A stretch of 64,000 nt of DNA from the NCBI GenBank assembly GCA_013339685.2, contig CM023482.1, positions 99,340,255 through 99,404,254 of the forward strand, written 5' to 3'. The position numbers and the translations under genes are program-made. Origin of the DNA: Hyalomma asiaticum. Lineage: Eukaryota; Arthropoda; Arachnida; Ixodida; Ixodidae. The notes under the pieces are model-generated. The model did no database searches and was not told the origin of the DNA. It was given only the letters and a program-made list of their open reading frames with translations. Below are positions 1 to 12,600 of this stretch, one piece after another. How positions within the stretch are numbered: position 1 is the first letter of the stretch; each line of letters starts with the position of its first letter.

Positions 1-697
1 ATTAGGACACTTTCAGCGGACGACAAACGCTCCGTGTCCTAGCATACAGACAAAATTTCCGGACCCAACATTGTTGCTAACACAAAATACGCTTCCGCGT
101 CCATAGAAATGGTCGTTACGGGGAATCATTTGGATTTGATAGCAACGCCACGTCGTAAAGGACGACGTTATTGCCACCGCTCGGCGGACGACAAACAGGC
201 TGCTATAGACGCGATAACTTTGTTTATTTGATGCTTAGCAACAGAAATAGCTGGCTTGTCTATGAAAGTGTTGGATAAATACGGGTCACTAAAAAAGATA
301 TGACGTACTAGCTACAGTCAAGATGTGGTTTTGGTAATAGCGTGGGCACGCTTCCTTATGGGCTCCCTCAGCAGCCGTATACCCTAGTTATGATGTCGAT
401 AAGATCTTGCCAAATCTCAACCAGCGCACATCAAGAACTTCTTATTTTTCAAACTTGGTGCCTTGCTGGCGCAAATTCAGGCTATCACTTCTAGGGGTTT
501 TGTGGGCGAGAGCAGACATTCCCGTCAATTCACAACTGAACCAAAACACAAGGATGAGAAAAGATATGCGGACAGCTTGCACTATTGCTGCAAGGCTGTA
601 CTAAGAGCAAAGCTTGTGGCCGACCTAGCTTCTGCCGCCTTCCACAAAATAAACTACAGCCACGTGATTTGTCTCGTGACTATAGCTGTTACACGAT
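1..697. other. No recognisable gene
   Basis: I see no convincing reading frame or known repeat here. A 13-base word, gcggacgacaaac, occurs at 16-28 and again at 184-196, so the first 200 bases may be an old duplication or part of an unrecognised repeat. Confidence 0.4.
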
Positions 698-1045
698 TTT
701 AGCGGGAGCATGCCACGCGATCAGACCACCTGTTACATGGTCTTGGCGGGAACATGTCATGTCACAAGCTGTGACGTCATGTCATGTGGTCTGGGTCACG
801 TGTCTATGTTCAAATTGTCTTGGCGGGCAATGTCCGAGTATGACCTCCTCCTCCTCCTCCTCCTCCTCTTTTCTCTCTGCATGCTGACGTCATTCCTGCA
901 CACCTCACCTCCCTTTCCCATACATTGTTATAATACATGTATACTGTATGCTTCACCCTGTCCTCTCCTCACCCTCACTTTCCTTTCTCACACCCTTGTT
1001 ATACTATATCAATTTATGCTATGCTATAAAACTGATTCGTCTTGA
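698..1045 (+). promoter_or_regulatory. Promoter-like cluster of factor-binding motifs
   Basis: Within 350 bases there are three GCGGG-type E2F-like sites (tagcggga near 699, tcttggcggg at 741-750, ttggcggg at 820-827), two perfect CRE/ATF palindromes tgacgtca (772-779 and 885-892), an E-box cacgtg (797-802, with another at 661-666) and a TATA-like ctataaaact at about 1022-1031. The order, with upstream sites and then a TATA box, is what a polymerase II promoter or the U3 part of an LTR looks like. The sequence just downstream (from about 1050) resembles a stretch near 60.07 kb, which favours a dispersed retroelement over a host promoter. No downstream coding region was found, so function is inferred from motifs only. 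Confidence 0.3.
844..868 (+). repeat. (TCC)n microsatellite
   Basis: This is a perfect trinucleotide run inside a longer pyrimidine-rich stretch. It creates the poly-Ser and poly-Leu reading frames here, which should not be taken as genes. Confidence 0.85.
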
Positions 1046-1049
1046 TCAA

Positions 1050-1110
1050 TAGTAGGGGGTTGAGGGCATGAGTGCGAGAGAAGAAAGTGCATGCGTAAAT
1101 GCTGTGCATG
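1050..1110 (+). repeat. Dispersed repeat fragment, paired with 60.07 kb
   Basis: The segment from gtagggggttgag through gcatgagtgcgagagaagaaag matches, with several substitutions, a segment at 60076-60115. It lies just downstream of a TATA-like motif here, so it may be the R/U5 part of an old LTR. The match is short and was found by eye. Confidence 0.35.
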
Positions 1111-2503
1111 CGCACATATTTCACGGTAATTTTCTGCTCACACGTAAAACCGGACGGCAGGCTTGAAGAGCTCTGCTCCGTAAAGAAAAAAAATGAAATC
1201 TACAGCAAGTCTCCCGGGAAGTAATGACTGATTTTTGGCACTGTGGAAGAAGAAGCGCCCAGATACCATTAAGGGTCGGGGAGATGCTTATGTTTCACTT
1301 CAAGAGTGGAACGCGATAGCGTCATCGTGACCCGTTCGCATCGCCTACTCATTTTCTTGCAGTGCCTTGGGTCACGTAACTGCACAGGTGTCATGGCGCA
1401 CATTCCTTTATTAGCTCACACTCTGCCTCTGTGTTGCGTGGCCTCCCTCGCGGTCAGGTACAAATTGACGTGGATGTCCCATCAGTACTCGCTGATGAGG
1501 AACGCGCCGCAGTCCTTCCGACTCCAGGACACGATACCGAATACATCACATCAGTGTGAAGGGCGAGAGCGCGTTGTGCCCTCCTAGCGCTGACGTCAAA
1601 ACGCCTTCAGCCGGCATCCGCAAGCAGTGAAAGATTTGAACGCCTAAGCAAATGTCACGCGCTCAGACACCGCGTCCCCGCCTTCTCTGCAAAGTGCTGG
1701 AATTGTTTGAGTTTTGTCGTAACATAATTAAGCACACAGCTCTGCAGCGCACTTTTTCAATGACCTCAGAGAGATGACTGGGTGGTCTCGCACTTCTTCG
1801 AATGAAAATTGGGGATCCTGTGTATACCTATACGCTGAAATGCATCGCTATACCACAGTTCTTGAGGAACGCCATATTCGATGCCTTCCTTGAGACCTAC
1901 TAGGCGTCGTATACTTGTTCGGCTCTGTGTTTACACTATCCCTATTTTATGTCAGCTGTCATAGTTTTTCTCACGACCAGTACAGGATGATGCGTGTCTG
2001 ATCGGCATCTCTGCGTTTAATCGCCTTATCTGCTAACTCTCTCCCTTTCTCTCTATCTTGTTGTGAAACGCTTTTAATGCTGGCAGACTGAACTATCCAC
2101 ACAATATGCCCCGACTTCAAACTCCAAGGAACGTTGATGTACGACCTATACGAATATGTATGAAGTACGAACCTGCGTATGGTTCGCGTCAGTGGGAGAA
2201 GGGTGAGCAGGGGTGCATGCATTGAGAAGTCTGGCAAGTAGAGTTGCATGTGTGCCATGGAGAAGTGCAAGCTTAAATGTCAACCAAATGTTTAGCTCCT
2301 TGGTTGATTTCTCTTACGTTTTTGTGCAATCTAGCTTTTGCTATTAGTATAGTTATGTTCCATGAGAATAAGGAAGAAGCCATACCGTTCAATTGACAGT
2401 GTCACGGAAGATCACTGGAGATGCCCTATATTTCAACTGTGTATAGATATATTCTCATATGTGAACACGCCGTTCCTGTAATAATCCCTAAAGGGATCAA
2501 CAG
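1111..2503. other. No recognisable gene
   Basis: Unremarkable mixed-composition DNA. A third tgacgtca palindrome lies at 1591-1598. The last 160 bases before the AAAT tract could be the 3' untranslated end of a LINE, because a short cctaaaggga motif followed by a simple tail is common for such elements, but no coding part is present. Confidence 0.35.
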
Positions 2504-2504
2504 T

Positions 2505-2505
2505 A

Positions 2506-2544
<39 letters not shown>

Positions 2545-2546
2545 AT
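2505..2546 (+). repeat. (AAAT)n tract, possible retroposon 3' tail
   Basis: About ten AAAT units follow the words aatccctaaagggatcaaca. A 4-base A-rich tail after such a sequence is typical of CR1-like non-LTR retrotransposon ends, so this may be a severely 5'-truncated copy on the plus strand. It could also be an independent microsatellite. Confidence 0.5.
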
Positions 2547-4444
2547 TCATTTCCCTACCCTGGGCTCTCAGGCTGGCCTATTCATCTGAGAGCTATAGAG
2601 GTTTCTCCTATCGCTGGAGGCTGAATCCGAGTCAAGGTAGCACCGCGCACATATTCTTGGAAAGATAGCCTGATATTCGAGCCAATAATTTAGACGGTAC
2701 AATAAAAGCAATAAACGCCGGATAGCCAGACTGAACCAAAAATCGACAAAGCAACAGTCCACCCTCCCCCCCCCCTTCCCCCCCTGAAAGAAAAGAAAGG
2801 AATAATGCTCTCCACACACGCGTTAAAGCTTCAAGTGTCACTGGCGGTCATGGTACCAGACAATCTACTCGAGAGACAGAATATCAAGCGAGGCGAATGT
2901 TGCCCACAGGGCACGAGCAGAAACAGTTAAGGGCGCCCTTGCCCGGCCGTCTGTCTTAGCAAAGGTCACATCGGCGTTTACAAACCGAGGCCGCTCGAGG
3001 GAGTTCCGCGGTCGTCTTTTCATTGATTCAGACCCTCGTCTGGTTTCTCCAATTTTCGTTGTGTCCATTATCTTGCTATTTCCAGCGTGAAAATGTGTTT
3101 CTTCAGCAGCCTGTGCATTCAATGACATGCACATTGAGACATACGCACAAACAAACGAAAGCAGTAGAAGTGAATGAGAAGGTCAGCGCTAGTCCACAGC
3201 GATTTTGCGCGTGTGCGCTCAAAGTGGATCGCAATGTTAACTGCCCTGTCGCGGTCCTTATTTTTGCTGGTCACATTCTGGGCAGGAGTACAGGAGAGTG
3301 CAAAGCACTCAGGCTTTCACTCTGTCGTGTTCGTAGAGGGGCCACACAACTTTTTCTCATGACATGGGTCAGTCTCAAAGGGGTGAAAATTGCTGTGGTA
3401 TGTCGGGTGTGTGTCGCCACAAGGTAAAGCGGTTAGCGGTGATGTTCGAGAGTAGCTTAGTTCTTGAAATGGGAAGTTAAAGAGATACTGGAAGCTGCAC
3501 AATCTGTGAGGAAGAAACAGGAAGCGGAAACAGTTTGCTGCTATTGAAAAACTTAACATACAGGAAGGAAATACCAGCTTTTGCAACCGAGTTACCCCAA
3601 CAATGAACCAAGAAAATCGCTATAGCTGTCTTATAATGGAACGTTCCTCTCGCGATTCAGTCGGTGGCGTGGTGTTCCTTGTCTTTTTTGCTACTGCTAT
3701 TGTTCTTCTTCTATTTTTTAACTAAGAGTGACATGCACACTTGCAATGAGTTCAATTATTATCTGTTGTTGAATCAGCCAATGATTATCACTGCTATTTG
3801 ATATGTATGCATTGAAAACAGAAGCGTGCGAGAGAAAAAGGAAGGGAGAAAGTTGACGACAGCCACTAGAAAGCGCGTGACGATATGCATGAAGTAGAAA
3901 ACGCACGCACAGTAAAGAGCGCGGGTGAGTAAAATTCAATAAGCAAAATATGTTTCAGTGAAGTAAGTTGTACATGCAACATGAAATTGGGTTCCCACGT
4001 CGTTCTCACATATTTTTTCTGAAGCATTGTTGCTGCTAGGGGAAAGAAAATTCACGCCTGAAATAGATCTTTTTCTGGATGGCAGTAGCTCCACTGTGCA
4101 ACTACCCACAGGAAGAGGGCTAAACACATTAAGTGTATCATGAGGAAGTTGTTAGATGCTGCACAAGATACTGTAGAATAACTGCCAATTGGGAATGTTC
4201 GAGACATTCACTATGAAGGCGCGCCACCTTCCTTGAGGATTATAGAAAAACATAGGAAACACCGAAACACCTTGCAACTGTGTTCTTTTGTCATGAAGTT
4301 TTCGTGGCGCATTAGACTGTTCCTGCGTAACTCTAACCCGACCCGGCTTCCTTCATGACACAATCGTTTTGATAAGGCTCAGGCTACTGGAGCCCAGCAG
4401 AAAGACTGCCTTTAGTTTGACTTTTTATCTCTTTAATGGTATCG
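2547..4444. other. No recognisable gene
   Basis: A C-rich run lies at about 2760-2785. Minus-strand frame 2865-3134 runs through a GC-richer patch and ends in a plausible-looking peptide, but it has no recognisable domain and no splice context. The rest is AT-rich filler with no repeat that I recognise. Confidence 0.35.
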
Positions 4445-5640
4445 CAGTTGAGTTGAGCTGAGTTGAGTTTATTTACCACGTACAGTTTTACAGTAAGTGG
4501 TTGGGACAGGGAAAAAAAGCTGCATGAAACAGCTTGACAAATGCCCCACATCCCCATGTTCACTGTGACAACAAAACGACAAAAAGCAAAGTAAACCACA
4601 AGACAATTTAAAACAGCAATGCACATGCTTTAAAACGGAGCAAAGAAGTTTTACAAAGTTATACAAACTAGCAACGCACATGCTATACATCGGAAGAAAG
4701 AAGTTATACAAGCAGAAATAATATTACGCACATAAACTAATAAAGCATATTTCGAATAGAAGTATTAGAGGGCCTACGAACATTTTCACAAGTAATTTTT
4801 AATTTATTCAATGTATTTGGCAAGAAATAACGCAATGCCTCAAAACCATAATTTGTGCGCGGCTTCGGCACATGCCAATGTTCAGAGTGTCGGTTTAGGC
4901 GCGTCGAAGTATTTAATTGTAAGTTAGCTAAACTACGTATATAGATGCGACTTTTTATGGTATCAGATCTAAAAGAGATTACTAGGGAATTTTCGTAGAG
5001 CAGATTTAATTTGATTATTTTATGTTTAACGAATATTTGTGAAGTATGAGCGTTAAAAGGGAGGTTAGCAACAGAACATAGAGCTTTTTTCTGTAAGATA
5101 ATAAGACTACTTATAGATTGCTTTGTTCCATTACCCCAAATTAAGTTGCAATAACTCAGATGTGATGTAAGGAGTGCCTGAAATATCAGAAGTTTTTGAG
5201 GAACTGGCAATAGACCCTGACATTTTCTCAAGACACCTAATACTTTGCAAAGCTTGTTGTATAAAAATTCTGAATGATAATCCCATTTCATGTGCTCATG
5301 GAAAACAACGCCCAAAGATTTCGCGGTGGAAGAGAATTCGATTATGCTGTTATTTAACATGAGATTATAGGATTCAGTGAGTTCATTAAGGGGGGATTTG
5401 GAGCGAAAAAAACAGCTTTTGTTTTGGAACAATTTATAAGTAAAGAATTTTTAAGGGTGCAGGTGTATATCTTTTCTAATGTTGAGTTAGCTGTATTTAC
5501 GAGATGACTAACATTCGTACCTGAGAAAAAAAAAAGCGTGTGTCGTCTGCGTAGATTATGTATTGGGCTGAAGGGTCGTACAAGACCTGAATAATGTGTC
5601 GCTGTTTTACTCTAATTACCGCGTCCCACGGAGGCGCCTC
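4445..5640 (-). pseudogene. Decayed LINE reverse transcriptase, 3' half
   Basis: This is the C-terminal half of a non-LTR retrotransposon polymerase, an enzyme that copies its own RNA into the genome. Reading the minus strand, the catalytic motif IIYADDT is encoded at about 5559-5539, preceded by VLYDPSAQY. Downstream the palm/thumb region continues as SLGVVF, then LLPVPQKLLIFQALL, SHLSYCNLIWG and LQKKALCSV, all typical of LINE polymerases. The open stretch 5432-4737 covers about 230 codons. The copy is broken: the T-run after YADDT (5526-5535) puts the next segment out of frame, and a second shift lies near the T-run at about 5405, where the frame passes from NCSKTKAVFF into SPLNEL. The 3' end, at about 4450-4470, has pentamer-like tail repeats (caact). 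The 5' limit near 5640 is uncertain. The clade is probably CR1/L2-like, by inference. Confidence 0.8.
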
Positions 5641-6674
5641 ACAGCACTTCAGTTCTCGTCGTTTGAAGCTTGGAGACTGCGTTTGTAAGTTTAGCGCCGT
5701 TCACTCCTGCAAGTCTAGAGGTATATCCTTTGTGCCTCCTCTGCGACAGCTCATAAGACTTTACCTTAACCAGGGCCTCCTTGGCTGACATAACCAGAGT
5801 AAGTCGCGTAGGTGGTTGTCACGAGTTTGCTCGCTAACTTGGCGAAGTCTTCCTTTTCGTTATAATGCTGTCGGACGATGCTCCCAGTCAATAGGGGTCA
5901 GAAGTTCCTATGACAACGGACGTAAAACTACTCAGGACAGCTACTAGGCGTTTTACTAGGCAAGCGGAAGGTGGGCATGGAAAGAGAAAGCAGAGGCAAA
6001 GAGGGAGAAGGAAAGACAAGCCACAATTATTTCGCCAGTAGAGTCATTCATGGACATCTCCTACACCCAGGCTTGCATAGCGTGAAGAGGAAATAGGTGT
6101 TAGAGGTGTAACACCGCATACCTCTGCGCCAAAGAAATGGGGACGTTATTCAGCACCCACTGAAATTTTTTCGAGGACTCCTTGTCACTTCTGCTGAATA
6201 GTGCTCATAATTGAACCTTCTCCCATTTGAGTCGTTACTATAATCCACTATCACTATCGTTACGATAACAAGCTTTGTTGCACCCAATAGGATAACTAAT
6301 TCTCGATTGCTAGATATCATTAGTATCTTTTTGACCCATTTCCCACGTTGTCATGCTCGTTATCGGAATTAAGATAGTAACTATCTTGGCCATGTATTAC
6401 ACTTTACATTCGTTATGTAATTTCTCCTTGATTTATATATGATCGCAGGGCGCTTGTAGCGTTATTGTTGAGTTATCAACTTATTGCACCCATCTCCAGG
6501 AATGTATTCACCGGCGTTTTGCTCACATCTTCAAGCGTAGCTAGGAAGTGGTTACAGAAGGCATTCACCTTAATTTAGGTTACGTTATGATGAAGTGTAC
6601 CACCCTTGGCGCTCATGTCACTGCCTCCACCTAGACAGCTGGCAGAGCTCATTCAAAGTTGAACTCGGTTTGCA
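5641..6674. other. No recognisable gene
   Basis: I see no domain, repeat or RNA gene. Short frames here have no support. Confidence 0.4.
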
Positions 6675-7112
6675 CTAGATACAGCAATAATGAACAGGCC
6701 AAAGAAATCGGAGCTGTCCACTGCCTGGGCAGGGGACGCACTCCTCTAGTACAGCACAAAAATCGGGACCGGCGACGCACACAATGTTCACAGCATTCTC
6801 GTATTCCATGTGTCGGTCGATAATTGCGCTAGGCAGCACTGATGCGTGATCGAAAGCGGATGGAATGATTACGGAATCACCATTCGCGACATCCGGACAG
6901 TGTATCATTCCAGTAGAGTAGTGGCCCCGAAAGCAAAAGCACTCCATGTGTAGCACTTTAGCATTCGGTTTAACACTGCACGCTTTCGTGCATAACTGCG
7001 TGAGCCTTTGTGGTAGTGCAAGAGAGATGTGTGCGCTACGCTGAACTACTAGAAACCATATTCTTGAGAAGCTTACAACATGTTTTGCGCAGAACAGGAC
7101 AGAGCAAGACAA
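6675..7112 (-). CDS. Unrecognised Cys-rich reading frame
   Basis: A 145-codon minus-strand frame runs to a stop at 6675. The C-terminal 100 residues read more like a protein than like random sequence: segments such as HMECFCFRGHYSTGMIHC, DVANGDSVIIPSAF and VCVAGPDFCAVLEECVPC give about a dozen cysteines with regular spacing, as seen in small secreted or extracellular modules. The N-terminal part (about residues 1-25) is less convincing; the true start could be an upstream exon joined at an AG near 7030-7060. There is no clear signal peptide and no polyadenylation signal close to the stop. I cannot name a family. It may be a degraded gene, an exon, or chance. Confidence 0.25.
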   Translation of the reverse strand: MSCSVLFCAKHVVSFSRIWFLVVQRSAHISLALPQRLTQLCTKACSVKPNAKVLHMECFCFRGHYSTGMIHCPDVANGDSVIIPSAFDHASVLPSAIIDRHMEYENAVNIVCVAGPDFCAVLEECVPCPGSGQLRFLWPVHYCCI

Positions 7113-7366
7113 GATAAAACAGTTTATTGCTTTTTATTTAGACTGTATTAGATATATCGCTGCTCGGTACATCTAATTGAGTTCTTGGCATCTGTACAAC
7201 ATTGTTAACAATATTTCTCTAGTACCACCGATGACGAGTTCAAGATACCCGACTGCATAAGTGAAATATTTAGGCTGCGTTTTTCCAGCGATAGTCGAGT
7301 AATCCTCAGAAGGGATAGATCTGCCAAATTGATCTCTAATTCACGTAGCATAGATTCTCCGTTCTC

Positions 7367-7370
<4 letters not shown>

Positions 7371-7402
<32 letters not shown>
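7371..7402 (+). repeat. (TA)n microsatellite
   Basis: A run of about 16 TA units. Confidence 0.9.
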
Positions 7403-7404
<2 letters not shown>

Positions 7405-9371
7405 TCTGATTTATTTTACCGCTACTGTCCATATGCTTCACCACTATGGCATCTGTAACTAGATCCAGTTAACAAACTAGTTAATCCGTCCTTGGTAAAC
7501 TGTAAACACACTATAGAGTGAAACTTATTGCTTCGACTTCATGAGCTGCTATTGCGAAAAAGCAACTGCTCTACACTACCAGATAACACCTAATTAGTTG
7601 TAGGTTACGATGGCGCTCGATAACACCTGCGCTTCAAAACTTAAGCAAGAGGCTACTTTCGGGGCTGCCATTAGTCCTGATTTACCGAGCCGGAAATGAA
7701 ACTCACCAAGTTACACCGCGATGTAGAATATTTTGTTATGCTTCCTACATATGCGGCCCGATGGTATTACAACTGTCGTATTTTTTTTTCTTCCTTCTAA
7801 AGTTGTGAAGTTTTGTGATGCTTCACTTGTATCTTTTCTTATGGAACAGGGACAGAACTCTGGTGGTGTCTATAGAAAGGTCCCTGGGAATAAAGAGATG
7901 TAGTAACAATCAGCTCTGGTGTATACGATTTGTGTCTCTTGCCATACATCCGCTAAATCAGGTGCAAAACAGTAAGAGCTTTGCAGTGCTTTCAATACAC
8001 GTCTGCACCTTTAGAGCGGGAGCTGTTTCGCGATTCTAAATAAACAAAATAAAGTGCCTCGAAACATGTACTCGGCACCACGTCTAGTCACGCTGCGACA
8101 CTGTGCGATAACGCCCTTCCGTGCGCGTCACGTGGCCGTCCAATTTGAGAGAACTCGATTCCCCAACTGCTTAGAATCGGTAGAGCGAAAATGTAGAAAA
8201 TGTTTATAATACACATGAACAAGAAGGAAATTGAAATAACGAGAAATATTAGGTTACAGTACCATGATGCTTACGACCATTTATACCACATAGTGGTAAG
8301 AGCGTACATTAGCTATCATGTATATTGGAGCTCGTAACGCAGGCATACTAACGAAAAAAAAAAACATATATTTGCGAAACATGGAAACACTTCCTTGGTC
8401 CGGCGAGTGAAAGACGACCCGATTACGAGCACTTAAGAGTCCACAATATGGCAGACAGTCTGCACAAAAGAGCTTTAAGAGAAAGTTTTACAAATATATC
8501 TTCATGCCTACGTACAGCCTATTCACAGATTTCTGACCCTCTTCGTCTACAGGTTATGATTTGATATCCTGATAATACGCTGAAAATTGTTTATAAAACA
8601 AATGTACCGTAATATTTTTGAGCATGTAAGGTATGGTGAATACGGTTATTTAGGAGCTTCTAATACTAGTGAGTGAATATCAATCTTTGCCTAAGGGAGC
8701 TTGAATGAGACCTTTTACAGATGAGTTTGCCATGATGGAGATACCAACAAGGACACGACGCATTCCATTTTGGTAAATCATATTGCTTTGTTATTTGGAA
8801 TAACATGCGCCGCTGCTCAATCACTTTGAATTTTCCATGTCTAAGGAACTACCTCTACCAAAATAATTATTATAGCGCGCATTCCGAGTGCGTTCTTTCA
8901 TCGCGACAGATGCAATATGCCCGTAGCGAATGTTAGGAATGCCATCCTAGCATTACAGTCTCCTACGGTCATCGTTGTTTCGGAGGTAAAATATCTAAAT
9001 CAGCTGGAAAGCATGATAATACGGTTGTCTTTCAAGGAAACCTCCGTCTGAACGAATCTAAATAAACATTTTATGAATACATCGCCTTTGTCGTACTTTT
9101 TGAGATTAAAGGAGTTTCCGGAACCCGCCTAGTCGTATGAAGAGCCACAAAGCAAGGCCGAAGGTTGACTAGACAATCCAAAAGCGTTGCAGTTAGGGCA
9201 AGTTTGTATGTCATGATTAGTGATCATGTAGCGCTGATCAGGACGAGCGAGGACAGAGAAGGAAGGGACAAACCTTCCTTCTCTCATAATGTCGTAATCG
9301 TAATGTCGATTGCTTTGGGGCTTCCTTGCAGATGCTGGGCGACGAAAACATTCAGTCAAATTAACATACGT
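7403..9371. other. No recognisable gene
   Basis: AT-rich DNA without a recognised repeat. A perfect 12-bp-arm hairpin (agagaaggaagg / ccttccttctct, loop six bases) lies at 9255-9284. Confidence 0.4.
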
Positions 9372-9386
9372 TTCACGTGTTTCATA

Positions 9387-9622
9387 GCCCCGCCATGGTG
9401 GTCTAGTGGCTAAGGTACTCGGCTGCTTATCCGAAGGTCGCGGGATCTAATCCCGGCCGCGGCGGCTACATTTCGATGGAGGCGAAATGTTGAGGCCCGT
9501 GTGCTGTGCGATGTCAGTGCACGTTAAAGAACCCCAGGTGGTCGAAATTTCCGGAGCCCTCCACTACGGCGTCTCTCATAATCACAACTGGTTTTGGGAC
9601 GTAAAACCGCACAAAAGAACAA
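9387..9622 (+). mobile_element. Ruka-type tRNA-derived SINE, full length, with TSD
   Basis: This is a short non-autonomous retroposon with a tRNA-like head and a conserved body. The head has a box A-like tggtctagtgg and a box B-like gggatctaatcc (one change from the other copies), which would make an internal polymerase III promoter. The body carries the family landmarks cgatggaggcgaaatg, cacgttaaagaacccc and the 3' word gttttgggacgt. An 18-base direct repeat, ttcacgtgtttcatagcc, flanks it at 9372-9389 and 9623-9640 with no mismatch. This is the target-site duplication of LINE-machinery insertion; its last bases overlap the element start. The perfect duplication suggests a fairly recent insertion. 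Confidence 0.93.
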
Positions 9623-9640
9623 TTCACGTGTTTCATAGCC

Positions 9641-12600
9641 TCGGTATGTGGAGAGCGTTAAAAATGTATGGCTAGGAAACGAAAAATGTCCAATTTGCGC
9701 CGCCGAGAAATCGTGTCAGTACTCCTTTAACTGCGTTCGGGATCAATGGCTGGCTTGGTACATTTATCTCCTTTACGCATGAGCCATCTGCAATTGCGCG
9801 TAAGAACGATTGAGGATCACACAACAGCTCTCATACAGTTAGATGAAAGGGAACAGGAGAACAGCAAAAGACATGAAATAAAACTAACATAGGGGAACCA
9901 ACAGCCGTAAGCTTCTCGTGATATACTAAAATCGCAAACTTGGCACAAATGCTAATCTATGTACCGGTAAAACTGGTACAAATGTTAGTACAAATAGAAA
10001 AAAATAAAGCTAGAAGGAACAGAAGTTAAACAAATGCACTTGTTATCCAAGTAAACCAAATATTCCAATAATGTTGGTTACAGGGATGCTGTCACCATTG
10101 CTATCAGGAGGGCAGTCCCAAAGCGCATTGGCACCTGGCAAAGCAGAGCCGTTCAGTGCTTTAGTGTGACCGAATGTTCACTGGAGACTGAGATGATTAT
10201 GCGGAGGTTTAGATGCACGGGAGGGATTAACAAGTGGTAATATAGATGGGTGTACACTATGCATGGTTTTTTTCGCAAAATGCATCGTGGGCATTATATG
10301 TGGTAGTTCAACTATGGTTACATTAATCTATGATAGCGGAACAACAATGCCGCTAATTTAAGCGCTTCTGTCAAACTGCTAGTACCGAGGGACGTCACTA
10401 CACCTCGACATCTCTCCTTCCAACGCCGTGTAAAGATTCATATTAACACACAACGTAATCTCGCTTGCGTACGACAGGTGCACTTCAATTACAAGTACTC
10501 GAATGGCGGGTATCGTATCTCCAGTTCCCTTCTACGCACTAAAAGCTCTTTTTTTTCCTAAGGGCAAAAAAAAAAAAATGACCCGACAATGAACGGGAGC
10601 GATAGAATGTTCCTCACGTCTGGGTTACAGGGGGAAAAAATCAAGATTACATTGGAATGGCCTCAGGCAAACGTAATTTCACCATTATCATATGTACTAG
10701 ACGCATAGGCTTGTGCGAATCTCTAATGAGAATAATGCAGAGCTAGCAGGGCACATCCACGACGACAGAATGAATTGTCCTTGTGCTCCTATGTTATGCG
10801 CACTTTGAGGAAGGTGGTTATCTCGCTACGAGAACATTTGGCGCACGACTGCTGTAGGATAAAGGCATATTGAGCCGTTTGCAGAATGTATATAAATGGC
10901 ATTAGAGCAAGCTACGTTCAAACGCCCCTTACGCTATATGAAGGATAACTTGCCCATGTACTGCTAACCTGAAATGAACTGTCTCACCCACCGCCCAAGC
11001 GTAACGCCTCTGCTTTGTCTTCAATGCTCGTTTCATAATTGATTTCGTAGGCTAACAGAGAAATCTTCTGGATGTTTGGCTTTTCGTCGTAACTTGATTC
11101 ATCTTACTCAATAACGCCTTCACTCGCGCACCCCCCCCCCCCCGCCCCATTCATTCCTCCCTCTTCTTGAAATGCGGCCTCAATGCTCGGTAACCGAAAC
11201 CGTATCTTCGAGCCTAGAGCCGCGACACGCCATACACGCTCAACGGAGGTCGACATGACACCTTTCTTCGGAAAAACGTAGGCTGCAATAATGTTTCCCA
11301 TTTTCATGTGCGTTTTGCAATGGACATTCCCCATTTGTAATACTGAGAAGTCATTCAGGACCGGTTGGTGTTTCCTCCTCGAACAATTATTAAAAAGCAA
11401 GATGACGAATCAATTCTATCGCACATGGTTTAATTAGGTGACACAGAAACATTAAACATTTCTGGCTTAGCAAAAACTAACTCGCGGTAGTTTGTTAACC
11501 ATCTGCGCCAAAAAGATTTCGATAACGCTTCAAGCTCCGCCTTCAAGAGCTGAACGCTATAGCGCCGTTGGGCGCCGTTCGCGTTGCCTTCTCATAGAGC
11601 ATTCGTTAAAATAAGCGTCTTTTCTATAAAGGGCAGGAATTATTTGAATGTCCTCGTAACACGGCCATGTTTTCTCGCACATTCAAATGACATTCCGAGC
11701 TATCATATGTGCAGAGTTGAAGCCGTAGTTTAAAATTTTTCTCATGAATTTTACTTTGAGAAATTCGATTTTGTTCATAAGAGCACCTGCGCCACCTCGG
11801 AGAGCTTCATGGCTGTGTGGTCAGGGGAAAAGTAGCACAATGAAATGATTATTTCTGACGTCGACCCCGACGCCGTGTTTTTTGCTACACCAGGTCATTA
11901 ACGCTATCGCGATATAATGTCGACGTGCTATAATAAATAACTTCATTTTTATTGAATCGAAGGCTCCATTTTTGCAAACGTGATGGCTATCCATTTGCGT
12001 GGCGCCCACGCAGTGCCGATCCGTCGAGATCGAGCAGGCGAGATGCTCGCGCACGCGTCCATGTCCTTTGTGTGTTTATGAGAAAGGGCTGTCGAGAGGT
12101 TTATGTATGCGTTTGATTGAATTATACAAAATGCGCTGCCGGCAAAGGTGTTGGCTCGAGTTGCATGTACACACAAATTCATGTGTACACTAAATAGTGT
12201 AAGTGCGCCTTTGATGTGCCCGCCTTTTGTAGTCGTCATATTGGCGCTTAAGACGCTTGTTGGAGTTGGCTCAAGAGCATACCACGGGATTCTTCTTCGC
12301 AGAACATCCGTACTGATATATCTTAAAATGCGTCGTATGACAACCATTCAATATTACCAAAGGCTACGCGGCCCTCCTCATGGTCTCCACCCTTTACGCC
12401 TCCAATATTCTTTGCATGTACACTATCCAGTTAGAAGCGAACTTGGCAAACTGAATGCGAGAGGAAACTCAGAGGCGAGCCCGCCAGGTAAACAAAGAGG
12501 ACGACGGTGATTTCATGCTGCTGCAAGTTTCATCGAGAACATCATGTTCCAGAGCGAGAAGTTATAATAAAGCGGGATGAATAGCTGTTGAGAATCCAAG

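Noticed and set aside
407..1045. Overlapping plus-strand frames of 65-111 codons
   Set aside because: They depend on a (TCC)n run and pyrimidine-rich DNA, have no domain and overlap each other in three frames.
3023..3427. 134-codon plus-strand frame
   Set aside because: No recognisable motif, atypical composition, and an equally long frame on the opposite strand.
4737..5432. The 231-codon frame as a complete gene starting at 5432
   Set aside because: The start is not a true ATG, the reverse transcriptase motif lies upstream in another frame, and the first residues are out of frame with the family pattern.
11949..12510. Open frames of 120-132 codons on both strands
   Set aside because: Frames on the two strands overlap, none shows a domain, and there are no splice signals to support either.
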